64,000 nucleotides of DNA from Sipunculus nudus (Eukaryota; Annelida; Sipuncula; Golfingiida; Sipunculidae), in assembly GCA_026874595.1 (NCBI GenBank), contig CM049310.1:39623558-39687557 (forward strand), given 5' to 3'. Shown here in pieces: positions 32,726 through 43,293 of the stretch; within the stretch, counting starts at the first letter, position 1; the number at the start of each line of letters is the position of its first letter. The notes beneath the pieces were generated by a model. It had not been told where the DNA came from. It saw only the letters and a list, made by a program, of their open reading frames with translations, and made no database searches. The position numbers and the translations under genes are program-made.

Positions 32726-32870
32726 CTTATGTATGTGCAAACATTTATGCTATTTGTAATCTTTCTCGAGGGCCCCAAGTGAGATTAGTGCTTCAGCACT
32801 AGTTAGGTTTGTATAACACCCTCGTAAAATAATGTATATATAAATAAATAAAAAATAATTAAAATATACT

Positions 32871-33230
32871 TGCTTCCGCTTGCAATTGGCCCCGAAATTT
32901 GTTACATTTGTATTTGGTGCTCTCAGCTTATCCTTTATATACTTCAAAGAAGAGTCAGGTATACCGCATTGCATTAAAAGGATTGAATCAGTGCTAATGG
33001 TCAATCATAAATGTTAGGACACGGAGTGAGGTTGTTATCGCAATAACCGAATTGAACACTGTGTGGTTAAGTTTGATTACAAGATGAAATATTTTAGTTT
33101 TACGAACTTCAAAGCCCCTCCACAAAGATATACCTGCTTCCGCTTGCAATTGGCCCCAAAATTTGTTACATTTATATTTGGTGCTCTCAGCATGCATGCA
33201 ATGCTTACCATCAGCGGGATAGCATGTTCG
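32871..33230. repeat. 264-bp tandem copies of an N-flank block
   Basis: CTTGCTTCCGCTTGCAATTG...TTTGGTGCTCTCAGC begins at 32869 and again at 33133, with TCAGGTATACCGCATTRCAT between. The block is the same as at 6480-6600 and 49140-49270, where it lies upstream of N1 and N4. Confidence 0.75.
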
Positions 33231-33424
33231 ATGTGGGATCTGGCAGTGCTGAGAAGATTAGTGGTTACTCTCAATGATACAAGTTCACATGGCGGTGTAT
33301 GAAAATTTAACTCAAAATTGTGAGTTGCATATGCACAACACGGTTCAGTTCAAACTCTTTATACAATAAATGTTAATTTTAAATGTAAATAAGTCTGTTT
33401 GTTTACGTGCTTGTATGTATAAAT

Positions 33425-33427
<3 letters not shown>

Positions 33428-33481
<54 letters not shown>

Positions 33482-33482
33482 T
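33428..33482. repeat. (TA)n(CA)n microsatellite
   Basis: About 40 bp TA then ACACACACACACACA. Confidence 0.95.
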
Positions 33483-33831
33483 AAAGTCAAACCTGAAAAC
33501 AGCCCATCAAGACAAATGCCGAGCACTAAAAGCGCAGACCCGGACAAAAGCCCACCCTTGACTAAAATAAATATTTAAATTATTTTTTAATGTTTTTCTT
33601 ATGTTTTTAAAATACTACTGCATCCACTTCCAAATGTATATAACATTCCTTTATACTGAAAGCATGTATTATATATATGTTTATGTGCATAAACATGTAT
33701 ATATATGTTGTATATCTGTCTGAAGCTTGAAATAATTGAATTAATTCAATTTAGTGCTCTCATTTAGGACAAGCTCGTTTCTGTTTGTGTGTTTTGTCAA
33801 TTGACAGCAAGAAAAATAATTATTCCCCGAT
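33483..33831. other. AT-rich non-genic stretch
   Basis: No supported gene. The end matches 49600-49890 in the second block. Confidence 0.5.
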
Positions 33832-34140
33832 CGTTCATGCAGAACAATGTTCGTCGTCCTTTCAACCGCCGAAACAAAAATGGTAATTGTTAAAGTTAGC
33901 TTGTCCGACCCACTCCCTTCCTGAATAACTTGCTAATTACAGCCATTCGATCAGTACTTGGTTCATGTCCTAAAATGTCACTCGCTTGAACTCGTACATT
34001 TCCTTTTCAATCATTCATCCGCCACTTTGTGACGTCACTAGTCCGCGGTCATTGACTCAGTCCACATCACTACCTCTGCCTGGAGCAGAAAACACTGCTT
34101 TCACTTGTCTATTAAAAAATATCAATTTCGTTTGTAATTG
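33832..34140. promoter_or_regulatory. CRE/AP-1-like conserved module, copy 1
   Basis: GCAGAACAATGTTCGTCGTC, CTTTCAACCGCCGAAAC, TTAGCTTGTCCGACCCACTC and GTGACGTCACTAGTCCGCGG are shared almost base for base with 49893-50135. It contains a perfect CRE palindrome (TGACGTCA, about 34030-34037) and, about 15 bp on, an AP-1 site (TGACTCA, about 34053-34059). A control region is a guess from these sites. It may equally be duplicated bystander sequence. Confidence 0.35.
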
Positions 34141-34365
34141 ATTTATTTAAAACATTAACATTTATATCTACACGTGCCAATTCATAACTGAACTTCAGTC
34201 TGGATTTTTGCGTTTAGTTGCTATCATCCCACGTGGTTGAAAGACTAACCATTGTTGATTAAATTGTTTTTGTTCAGCTGCCTCCTAGTTAGTTGTTCCA
34301 TTATTTTTCCATTTCCCGCTTTTTTATATCATTAATTAAATCAAAACGAATCTGTGGCCAATTGG

Positions 34366-35054
34366 TTATTCAATTGCGTTCAAGACGCATATGCACACTG
34401 GCGCCGTCTGGAGGGGATTCTTGAACTGCACCAACAAGAAGAAGTAAGTAAGAACCATAACAATAACCTGAAAGTAAAAATGTTGAGATTGAACAGAAAA
34501 CAGAATTTTGTGATACATTACATCAGATATATGTTTAATATACTAATCTATAAACTTAATGTCCAAATTGTAAAGATGTATAAATAATAACATGGAGCAA
34601 ATTTCAATAGCCACTGAATGTTTATAAAAATCGAATCCCTGTACCGCGAAAATATTATATTACGAATTACAGATTGAAGAATATATAAATAGCCTTTAAA
34701 CCGAACGTTTAGTCTTATAGTTATGCAGATGTATTTAGTTCCTCTTACTCAGTTTGAATGAAAGAACCATCAATGTCAGGACGCTTTAAATGTGATTGGG
34801 CGACCTATAATTTATTTTTAAATTGTATAAATATCACTTAAAAATGTGTCACTATTTCCAAAACATTGCCACACAAAGTATTCGCTGCATTACTTCGGTA
34901 AGCACATCAGGCTTTTGATGACAAACTTATGCCACACAGTGAGACCGATCTGGGTCCCTGTAATGCTGTTTAGGGACATAGCCTCCCCCAGATGACAATC
35001 ATTGCTGGGGCCGACCGCCCGTATGGTGTAGATGTCCCTCAGCAAATAATGTGC
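34366..35054 (-). pseudogene. Gustatory-receptor-like gene tail, copy GRL1 (decayed)
   Basis: Two minus-strand exons match the last two exons of the gustatory receptor / GRL chemoreceptor family (7tm_7). Exon A (35054-34896, 53 codons) follows TAATAG and reads AHYLLRDIYTIRAVG, then ITGTQIGLTVW. Exon B (34467-34366) follows TTTACTTTCAG and reads VIVMVLTYFFLLVQF, then KNPLQTAPVCICVLNAIE and a stop. TYFFLLVQF fits the family signature TYhhhhhQF in the last membrane helix. Both exons are open, but the donor after exon A (GGTAATA in the 61-kb copy) is changed to GAAGTAA, and several helix residues differ. No upstream exons are found. Confidence 0.7.
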
Positions 35055-35127
35055 CTATTATTTGGAAAAACTATTTATTTACATTTTTAGTCGAAACTAG
35101 TTTTTTCCCGAAATTTCTGAAACTCGG

Positions 35128-35375
35128 TTAACATTGAACTTTATTTTTTAGGTTGATAGTAAGAATTTCAATAGTATAATCAACGCACTCTCCATGGCAC
35201 AGGTTGTAGCGTTCAGTAATGTCTGGAGGTTGAGGACGCCGGAAAACCCGGCGAAAACCAGCGGCCTTGGACGGACAACTACAATCCACTCGTAGCCTAG
35301 CCACGCAGCAGAACGAACTCATGTCGCCAGCTGACAGATCCGAGCGTTTCACTCCTCGATTGTCCAGGCCCCCAA
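35128..35375 (-). mobile_element. tRNA-headed SINE (fragment)
   Basis: Minus strand: GAGGAGTGAAACGCTCGGAT, then GTAGTTGTCCGTCCAAGGCC and TGGTTTTCGCCGGGTTTTCC followed by GGCGTCCTCAACC. The head resembles a tRNA-derived promoter, and the TTTTCTCCGGGTTCTCCGG-type core is familiar from mollusc dispersed repeats. It has a twin at 50565-50675 in the second block. Confidence 0.5.
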
Positions 35376-35508
35376 TAAGTATTTGTTATTGTTAGTTAGT
35401 TATGAAGTTAAAGTCCATATTATTGTTTTTTTTATGGTGAATAAGTTTCTGTTGAAACTATTTGTGTGGCGTATATATGGATATTTCTCTCACACTTTTT
35501 CCATCTCG

Positions 35509-35516
35509 TCTCTCTC

Positions 35517-35595
<79 letters not shown>

Positions 35596-35600
35596 CACAC
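35509..35600. repeat. Long (TC)n(CA)n microsatellite downstream of V5
   Basis: About 80 bp of TC followed by GATACACACATGCACAG. The longest of the family-linked microsatellites. Confidence 0.95.
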
Positions 35601-35690
35601 ATGCACAGATGCATGCAAGCACAAAACAAATTTGACGCACAGGTTTGTTAGAATCACAAAAACCAGAGGCAACGTTTCAGGAATATGTAA

Positions 35691-35696
35691 TTTATT
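35691..35696 (-). terminator. Polyadenylation signal of V5
   Basis: AATAAA on the minus strand, about 160 bp past the stop, context shared with V1 and nearly with V6. Confidence 0.5.
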
Positions 35697-35855
35697 ATGC
35701 CATATATACAGAACAAAGTATCACCATATATTTATAACATCTTATGTGATGTATATTAACAGACGTATTTACAGACTATAAGCATTAAAAGTCTATACAT
35801 ATCACAGGCAATATCACAGTTGTGCTGTCCTCGTGCGCAAATTATCCATAGTAGT

Positions 35856-36428
35856 TTATAAATCCCTATAGTTCTGACTTATGTCAAGTTCACAGATCAA
35901 GTCCATCCTGATATCAGGCAAACAGTCCTCCCAGGATCTGAGTGCGATGGTTTCTTCCAAGGAAAAGGAACTCTCATGGCTGCTCTCATTCTCACTGACC
36001 GCAGAATTGTGCCAAGACAAACAACATGATGACTGTGTGAAGTTACCATCTGCCGGTAGAGGGCAGACTCTGTCTGTCGTCTGATGCGCTTCTGCCGTTG
36101 CCATCCTCACAAGCAGAGCTGGTTGTGGCGCCCTCTGTCCTCGCTCCTCTTCAAGAAGTCCAGAGAATTTACTGTAATCTATGTGGTACTCTTATCCGAC
36201 CTGGATAGAGAGAGGCTGGTCTACCGGCACGGAGGGTTCTGTCGTCTGCCCTGAATGTGACGTCATCTTTAGGTTAGCCATGGGTTCGTATTGGCTGTAA
36301 CAGTATTGTTCCTTGAAATAACTGTATGAATTGTAACAACGCGAGTCGCCCTGAGGTAAATATTCCCTTGAGAAAGATGTCGTCTGCTGCAATGGATAGC
36401 ACCAAGTTGTCATGAGTAGAGCTGCCAT
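35856..36428 (-). pseudogene. Copy V5: SWCY-family gene with a single nonsense codon
   Basis: Almost intact. From ATG 36428 it reads MAALLMTTWCYPLQQTTSFS to the invariant centre, where codon 79 is TAA (36192-36194), a change from TCA within QVGSEYH. The same frame is then open to the normal stop (35856): EYHIDYSKFSGLLEEE, a Ser-rich spacer with SENESSHESS, SLEETIALRSWEDCLPDI and the end QNYRDL. The Tyr block is shortened (YFKEQYCYSQ). An upstream in-frame ATG at 36455 is not family-like. A sequencing error or stop-codon readthrough would restore a full 190-residue frame; otherwise it is a young pseudogene. Confidence 0.8.
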
Positions 36429-36800
36429 GTATGCCAATGACACCTGGTCTTTCAATAAAATTGTCTATATAATGTCAAGAATTTGGCTGATTTGATACTT
36501 TTGATCAACCTGCAGTGTTGTCGTGGTGTATCTCTTGAGGTTCTCAGATCATCTGTTGAAGATTAACGGGGGGCATTATTTTTATATGATGTCTTCCGTC
36601 TTGTGGAGTGCTCAGAGTTTGTCACATCCAGCCATTGAGGACGCGTTGTTTCAAAGAACACTGGACAAACAACAGAGTGTGCTGATAACTCATTAACGGC
36701 TCTTAAAAGAAAAAAGAGAGCGGGTGTTGTCGTCGCCATTCAGGCGTAACCAATACATGTCCACTTTGAGGACGGGGATTTCTTGTGTGATCCAAACAAT
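36429..36800 (-). promoter_or_regulatory. V-type promoter of V5
   Basis: Minus strand: ATCATATAAAAA (TATA 36591-36598) about 165 bp upstream of the ATG, then the conserved V block including ACAAGACGGAAGACATC and TCTTTTTTCTTTTAAGAGC. GAGGACGGGGATTTCTTGTG contains GGGGATTTCT, one base from an NF-kappaB-type site. The dyad is CAAACAATATTTG at 36793-36805. Confidence 0.55.
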
Positions 36801-36984
36801 ATTTGATGTTAATTAATACGACATAACAAGGGACCTACGGTTTGACTGAACTGATGCGTGACCGACTATAGTATGTAACTTCACTTTCTGTTGTTAACAA
36901 ACTGTCTTTTAATTACATTTACTTAAAAGACTAAATTTATCACACTATGAAAATTACAAGAGAAGGACTGATTTAATATCAATA
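36801..36984. other. Distal V5 upstream
   Basis: AT-rich; collinear with 51850-52040 in the second block (GAACTGATGCGTGACCGACTA). No gene. Confidence 0.5.
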
Positions 36985-37490
36985 ATCATAATTGTAAGTA
37001 AATAACAAGAGTACCGCAAACGTGAATGATACGCCTGTCATGTATCTGGTGACCTCTGACCTCATTAAAAATGCGTGAAATTTGATGAGAAGGTAATTCG
37101 TGAGAAATATGTATAAAGAGTTTAATGAAACTCGATAGGATTTCTGGTAAGTCACCCAGGTGCCTCCAAAGCACGGTGACCTCCGACCTCATTAAATATG
37201 TATGGATTTTGCAGGAAATCGAACTTAGGCGAGATATTTTATTGATTAACATTTCTGATGAGTTTTATCAAAATCCTTCATATTCTTCATAAGTTATCGC
37301 GGCATAGTGTCCCGTGGCTTATTAAATATACGGTAATGTTGCCGATAATCGAACTCGGACAAGATAATCTTTTGATAAGTAGACATGGTAAGTAGAAGGT
37401 CAGCTTCGTGAAAATCTATCAAAGCCCCGGTTAGTTATCGCGGCGACACTAAAAGACGACGGATGGACAGACGGACGGACGGTGGGTTAC
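36985..37490. repeat. Dispersed repeat with internal ~170-bp near-repeats
   Basis: Phrases such as GGTGACCTCYGACCTCATTA, AATCGAACTYRG and AGTTATCGCGGC recur two or three times, and the end is a GACGGACGGACGG run near 37460-37480. It resembles a dispersed repeat of bivalve genomes (recollection). It is absent from the matching place at 52 kb, so it inserted into block 1 after the duplication. Confidence 0.55.
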
Positions 37491-37985
37491 GGTATACCAT
37501 ATATACATATAATACTCCCGTCGGCATGGATTACGGTGTTGCTCTCCATGATTAGGTAAGGCCTCTTATATCTATCTGTACCCAAAGTGTTGGCTTCATT
37601 AACAATATTGGTATACCAGGTGTCTGAATACATTTATATAATGCTGTGGTTCCTGAGTCTTTATCAGTCACTGAATATACTTTTCTTTGGTTGTATTATT
37701 ATTACTATTTATTGTTAACCATTATTTATTAACATTCATTTAGACTGGCTTGAGCTTGCTATGTCGTTAATCCCAGAAGGCCATGATATAACACAGTCAT
37801 AATATAGGGGATTATAATACAGTATAGCTATAGCCTAGTAGACGGATTAAAAATAAATCCAGTACATGGCCGTTAAAGTACTGAAACCGGAGTGTATTGA
37901 AATTGTAAAGATGAAATAACAAGTTTGGTATAAATACAAGATTATGTTGTATGTGCCAGTTAACGAAGATTGGTAAAGCACTTGG
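37491..37985. other. Duplicated non-genic flank
   Basis: No gene. Aligns with 52110-52600 (GATTAGGTAAGGCYTCTTATA, ATAATATAGGGGATTATAAT). Confidence 0.55.
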
Positions 37986-38185
37986 AGCAAATAATAATAA
38001 TAGTAATAGTAATAATAATAGAATAAAAATAATTTATAATAAAAATAATGATAATAATAATAATTATTATTATTACTGTTATTCTGTTATTTCTGTTTTT
38101 ATTGTTATAATTATCATTATTATTATTATAATTATTATAATTATTATTATAATATGTATTATTATTATTATCATTATTATTACAT
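37986..38185. repeat. (AAT)n / (ATT)n microsatellite, inverted halves
   Basis: AATAATAATAG-type repeats to about 38065 turn into ATTATTATT-type repeats to about 38185, so the tract can fold on itself. Matches 52610-52790. Confidence 0.9.
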
Positions 38186-38212
38186 TGAACAAATGATGAA
38201 CACTTAGCCCCA

Positions 38213-38420
38213 GACCACATATTGGACAAACATCAGAGTCGGTTGATAATTTACTAACCCCTCTTTATAGAACAAAGAGAGCGGTTGTTGGTGTTACCAG
38301 TAAGCCGTGACAAAAGCGATTCATTATCGCAAAGAAACATGGTTTGAAGTTAACTGATGACGTACCAGAGGCCTCATAGCTTGACAGAGCTGAAACGTGA
38401 AAGGGCAAACTCTAATGGTC
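38213..38420 (-). promoter_or_regulatory. Orphan V-type promoter block, copy 1
   Basis: CACATATTGGACAAACATCA, GGTTGATAATTTACTAACCC and AGAACAAAGAGAGCGGTTGT match the V promoter on the minus strand. They are followed by ATGGTTTGAAGTTAACTGAT and GAGCTGAAACGTGA as in the distal block. On the gene side the match ends in the (AAT)n tract; no coding region or TATA remains. Its duplicate is 52803-53010. Confidence 0.65.
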
Positions 38421-38539
38421 ACTTAATACAAGTAACAAACCACGTTTGATCTTATTTACTTGATCTTATAAATGTCTTGTATCAATATTTTAGTTCTCTG
38501 CTTGTAATAACAGCTACGTTACAAGTCGGAGAGAGCCTT

Positions 38540-38705
38540 ATGCCATATATAACTTGCATGTGGTGTATCCTTATGCAGGGGCGTCAATACGTCAATAATG
38601 TTTATAGAAAAAAAATTCCAAAAAATCCCCCTCCACCGCATGTGGTGTATCCTTATGCAGGGTCGTCAATACGTCAAAAATGTTTATAGAAAAAAATTCC
38701 AACGA
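38540..38705. repeat. 82-bp tandem duplication
   Basis: CATGTGGTGTATCCTTATGC followed by AGGGKCGTCAATACGTCAA begins at about 38557 and 38639. Block 2 has a single unit near 53150-53200, so the duplication is younger than the block duplication. Confidence 0.75.
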
Positions 38706-39100
38706 AGATAAATTGACGCCACTGTCCGTATGGGGAAAATTATGTAATATTTATGGTTTTAATGCATATATATTTTATTTTTAAAAGTTTTTTTAACGTT
38801 CAGTATTTACATTATTTTAATGTTTCATATTTAATCATAATTTTTAATTGCGATATTTTTTCCGTAATTATTTTATTTTGTTTAACTAAGTTTTTTTATT
38901 ATATCTATGTCCATTATTAAAATGTTTAATTGTGATGTGTGGTTATAGTAGGGTTTATATGTTATGATTTTTTTAAAATTATGTTCATTTTTTTAAATTA
39001 AAATTCCTATAATTTCATTTTTAATCATAATGCTAAAATGCTATATTTTTCTCAAATTAGTTTTCATTAAGTTTTTATAATTATTTTTAATATTATGATA

Positions 39101-39102
<2 letters not shown>
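38706..39102. other. Very AT-rich non-genic stretch
   Basis: Long T-rich runs, no gene. Similar sequence lies at 53300-53620. Confidence 0.5.

Positions 39103-39156
<54 letters not shown>
39103..39156. repeat. (TA)n microsatellite
   Basis: About 54 bp of TA at the edge of the dispersed repeat that follows. Confidence 0.95.
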
Positions 39157-39159
<3 letters not shown>

Positions 39160-39420
39160 TTCGTGAATGTTATTCTGTATTACTGACATATGAAGACTTC
39201 TTACTTCGTATTCAAAGGAGGGAATGAACCCGAAATATATGCCACTATGGGAATTTTGTGACACGAATGTTTGGTTGGCCTTTTTATGGATAAGTCCCCA
39301 GCAACCTTTCTTTAACTAAAATTTGAACCTACCCTGGCCCTACACCTGTTTCATAGTTATACACTGGACACGCTTTCTCAAAACATTAAATGTGCTAATT
39401 CTTAGTCATTGTCACATCCC
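39157..39420. repeat. Dispersed repeat shared with 57075-57320
   Basis: TATTCTGTATTACTG, then GGGAACGAACCCGRAATATA, ATGTTTGGTTRGCCTTTT and ACACGCTTTCTC occur in both copies in order. Both copies begin next to a (TA)n tract, so the (TA)n is probably one end of the element. No coding content. Confidence 0.75.
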
Positions 39421-39914
39421 CGAAGGAATGAACTTCCAGGTTCTTTTAAAGGGAAATTGAGATGGCTGAAGCTCACACATCCACTCAAGAAAGGCACGTG
39501 TAATGGGAACAATAATATATAATAAAATAAAATAACTTACAATCCACTGGAGACGACGTTTCACCAAATCTCGACAATATCCACTGAGTCCTATTTATGG
39601 ACACGACACAGAGTCCTGTTTATTCTTAACCCGGTATCACAACACAGAATGTTCTTTCATCACTGAAGCTGGTCCGCTGGTCATATGACCGTCGCTCACG
39701 TGACTGGCTAGAAGTGTAGCCCTGTGTCCCCGTACTCAGCAACATTGAACACTGGCGCTTCTCCCCCGGACAAATCACTGGTTTACCTCCGTCTCTCTCT
39801 CTCCTAGGAAATCATCTCACAAAAACACAGACTGGTAGGCTAATAGCCTCCACTGTCGTAGCACGATAACAATGCGGCAGAATTACAGGACGAGTATAAG
39901 AGAATGCCGTGATA
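39421..39914. other. Non-genic stretch
   Basis: Less AT-rich than its surroundings; no domain or repeat recognised. Confidence 0.45.
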
Positions 39915-40490
39915 ACAATGAAAGATCTCTATGAACCAATAGACCAATTTGGGGAGTTAGATGTCAGTAAATTTTTAAAGCGAGTAAAAGCTAGGCGGAA
40001 AAAATCGTAACCACATGCAGAGTGAAATGAAATATCCTGATCTTGGTGTTGTAAGTGATCCGTCAGATATTGCCAGTGGTTGCGGGACATACTTAAAAAA
40101 TTATACACCCTTCTTGAAAGATCTTATTTTGACGTAGATCGTAAAACTGATATCGAAAAAGTATTCTATGTGTATCTCAGTGAGACTTATGAAAACCACT
40201 GTCCAAGATAAAACAGACTGAAAACATTTTATTTGGTGAACAAAGAAATTCGAAAACTAAAGGAAAATTAAAGCCCCGAACGTAACGAAGATCTCCGATA
40301 TGGGGGCACTGAACTTGTGAGGCATATTACGAATCTCTTTAATCTTATCTTTAAAACTTAGAAAATCCCCCAAAGCAAAGAAGAAGCGGATAATTATTAT
40401 AATTCCCAAACCTGCACTCTGATCAGGTTCTGATCCAAAGAAATACGGGGATATCACCCTTCTTTCATCTTTGTATATCAGTTAAGCCCC
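39915..40490 (+). mobile_element. Non-LTR retrotransposon, RT N-terminal fragment
   Basis: In broken plus-strand phases I read LYEPIDQFGELDVSKFLKRV, KARRKKS, YPDLGVVSDPSDIASG, TYLKNYTPF, DRKTDIEKVFYVYLSETYEN, then RHITNLFNLIFKTRKSP, KKRIIIIIPKP and PKKYGDITLLSSLY. This follows the layout of non-LTR RTs: linker, then RT block 1 (W-K---I-PI-K) and block 2 (NYR-I-LLS). The catalytic core is absent. Many frame breaks; dead. Confidence 0.75.
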
Positions 40491-40920
40491 GTTCCCACTT
40501 TCAGGAATTTGACACCGAATCGCCACGAATTGACATCATTATAATTCGTTCGGACGCCGTGGTGGTGTCATGGATGATGTCTTGAACATTCGGCAATGTT
40601 CGTAGCGAGGTCTTGAGCCCTCAGAACTTGTGGCGCTATTTTTGAAATGTTCAAAAATTAAGCATTTTCGTCACAAGTCGTAGCTAAGTCGTAACAATTT
40701 CTTGATGAGTCGTATAAGAGTCTTCATAATTCGTGTTCATTCGTGATTTTAAACAATGTCACGAATGCTCACGAAGGACTACGACATTGACACGACTTCA
40801 ATGGGAATACATTACGACTACAACAAGAACCTCTCAAGAGAGAGCTCGTTCATAAAGCCCCCTTTTTACTTCCACGAATTTTGCGCCGAATCACCACGAA
40901 CTGCATTACATAATGTAATA
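40478..40920. repeat. Repeat with a ~370-bp spaced direct duplication
   Basis: CCCACTTTCAGGAATTTGAC followed by ACCGAATCGCCACGAATTG at about 40492 recurs in changed form (TTTACTTCCACGAATTTTGC, GCCGAATCACCACGAACTG) at about 40863. Between them TTCGT/ACGAA words are unusually dense in both orientations. It may be a foldback or non-autonomous element. No frame supported. Confidence 0.45.
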
Positions 40921-42139
40921 GAAAATTAGGTTTCTTAATGATTTTGAACTTCTAACAAACAAACGCGGATAAAGGTTAAGAAGAAAGAAAGAAATTTGAA
41001 CTAAACTAATTTGAAGAAGCTGAATCAAATTACGTTTACTTTGTTATTTGTAACTTCTTTGTAAACAAATGAGGACGTTTTTGCAGTAAGTTAACCATGT
41101 AGATTTGTAAATTAATTTTAAAGAAAAAAAAATATTTGTATTGTGGATATTGGTTGAAAAATAAATTTGAACCAAAAAAATTTTAAAAAGCTGAATATAT
41201 AATATACAGTTTCGTCATACTTAAACATACTGTCAGTATAATAAATTATGAATTTCCTATTTCATTATTGGAGAATAATTCTGAGCCTTACACAAAGTGA
41301 TATTAAAAGAATGATCTTATATCAAATTGAGAGCTGAATTAATTAGATATTTCAACCAATATTTTGAGAATACAGATATTTTACATCCGATAAAAGCGGT
41401 CGTCTGGACCTAAAGAAGTGGACGTCGCATATACCTATCTAACAATCCAGTATATTGTTAATCTGTTGGTCTATAGGACACATTTATATTTTTTTTATAT
41501 TCTGAACATTTTTCGAATATATCAGTCGTCATATACTATTCCCAAGGGTAACTTCGGGTACACATTCTTTGAAGAAATCTACATTTTATACTTAACTTTT
41601 TTTTATAAATTTAAGTAGAAACAGACACAAGAAAACCAAAGGTTTGTTTATTTTACCTGTTCAGTATGAAAACATGTTTAAGATATGTTAAATTACTATG
41701 TATATATTAAATCCATTGAAGCAATCAAACAAGTCTTTTTAAATATTTTGTGAATTTTGGTTTGAATGATTACTTACACTTATTAAAATTATTTTTTCAT
41801 TCCAAACATCAAACATTTCATATACATGTATATTAATAATAAGCATGGCTAAAATTTGTGCTTTTAAGTATTCTTAATATGTAAACCTTTGGGTCATAAA
41901 ACCTTTTACTATTATTTTCCTTGTACCACTACAGTTGCATTCATTACATGTTAAATGGATTTACTTAACAATATACGACCTCATTTTGTGGCCTTGGGCG
42001 GGGAAAAATGAAATGCATGGGCACCAAGCGCCCTGCATATACCTGGCGGGTTCATATCAATAAATGTATTAATTTTGGGCATTGGTGTAATGCACGTAAG
42101 GGATGTTTGCCGGCAAGGGACGAGTATTGTGTGTATGTG
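40921..42139. other. AT-rich non-genic stretch
   Basis: No supported gene, repeat or control site. Confidence 0.5.
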
Positions 42140-42781
42140 TTCATAAGATTCGTGGCTTAAAATCTTACAATCCGTTAAAAGACTAACAAAATTCTTTAAA
42201 GAAAAACTTTCGAAATCAAGCACGGTTATTTACAAAATGTCACGGGGCCAGTTCTTTGACAAAATGGTTGCGGGGTGGGGGGGGGGGGGGGTGATAAGGG
42301 GTCGCTCTGAATTTCCCTGCCTATCTTTCCTACACAAACTCCAGGACAAATAATCAATCAATCAATCGATCTTAGCAAGTCGTGTCGTCAGTTTGTTATT
42401 CTGCCCGTCTGTCCAGCCTTTATGCTCTTTTTACTTATTAATCTTAGATTAGACATACAGTAAGATGCAAATAAGGTCTATCTGAAAGCCTCCAAGTTTC
42501 TATCCTGGTTCCCGGCGTACAGGTACAGTGCTTGTTGGATATTTATCTTTAATGTAAGGGTATATTTCAGAAGTACTGATATATCTGCACTGCAAGATTA
42601 TTTAATAATTCTGAAAATGAAATTGTGTTATATAGTTTGTACCTTGCAGAGGATAAAGAGAGGTGGGCAGGGAGATTGTAATCACACAAATGACCGACTT
42701 TTACCAAATAGTTTCTTAGTGGATGCACAGCGTTAGACTCTGTTTCATCGTGAACTGCAGACTTGACAGAATTCAACTGTA

Positions 42782-43091
42782 AGGCCAAAATATAAAAATA
42801 AAAGGCATCGTTCTCAGGCACCGCCCACGAGAATTTCAACCCCTCGCACCAAAAATTTTTATTTTAATTTTCATCTTTCAAGAAGATAAAATAATACAAT
42901 TTTGATACAATTTCCTTTGTTATGTAGTGCTTTTACCTGTTTAGGAAAATATTTCTGTAATTTTCATGATTTTCCCTGATCAAATGACATTTTTATCGAA
43001 ACATGCAAAAAAGGGTAAAAATAAAATATCGCCCGCCCGCAATGATTTCTGCAAAAAAGTGCCTGAGAACCAAACCCTTTATTTTTGGCCT
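42782..43091. mobile_element. 310-bp MITE-like element
   Basis: Terminal inverted repeats: AGGCCAAAATATAAAAATAA on the left and, reversed from the right end, AGGCCAAAAATAAAGGG. Both are followed inward by GTTCTCAGGCAC, giving imperfect arms of about 35 bp. It interrupts the V downstream module. A diverged relative of its interior lies at about 9595-9830. No coding capacity, so it depends on another element. Confidence 0.7.
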
Positions 43092-43104
43092 AAAGGCTTA
43101 TAAG

Positions 43105-43215
43105 GGCTTGAATGAATGAATATTTTATTCAGGTATAAAGGCCTCCGGCCCATAGATCCAAGACAATAAAGAAAGAAGTGTAATCATTACATAAATCTGT
43201 GGTGCTCATCCAAGG
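43105..43215 (-). mobile_element. Non-LTR retrotransposon 3' terminus
   Basis: On the minus strand TTGTCTTGGATCTATGGGCC, GGAGGCCTTTATACCTGAAT and AAAATATTCATTCATTCA form the typical end of a non-LTR element. The end at 59213-59285 has the same phrasing (GGATCAAATGGTCTGAGGCC). Only the 3' untranslated end is present. Confidence 0.6.
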
Positions 43216-43255
43216 TAATGCATAAACGCAAAAGTATGAAAAAAGGTGCATGAGT

Positions 43256-43258
<3 letters not shown>

Positions 43259-43291
<33 letters not shown>
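43259..43291. repeat. (TAA)n microsatellite
   Basis: About ten TAA triplets. Confidence 0.9.

Positions 43292-43293
<2 letters not shown>

Noticed and set aside
34354-34587. Plus-strand frame containing AYAHWRRLEGILELHQQEE, conserved at 61 kb
   Set aside because: At first it looked like a conserved exon with a GTAAGT donor. The minus strand of the same bases gives the gustatory-receptor signature TYFFLLVQF with a good acceptor, which explains the conservation better.
37951-38229. Frames rich in Asn or Ile on both strands
   Set aside because: Readings of the (AAT)n/(ATT)n tract.
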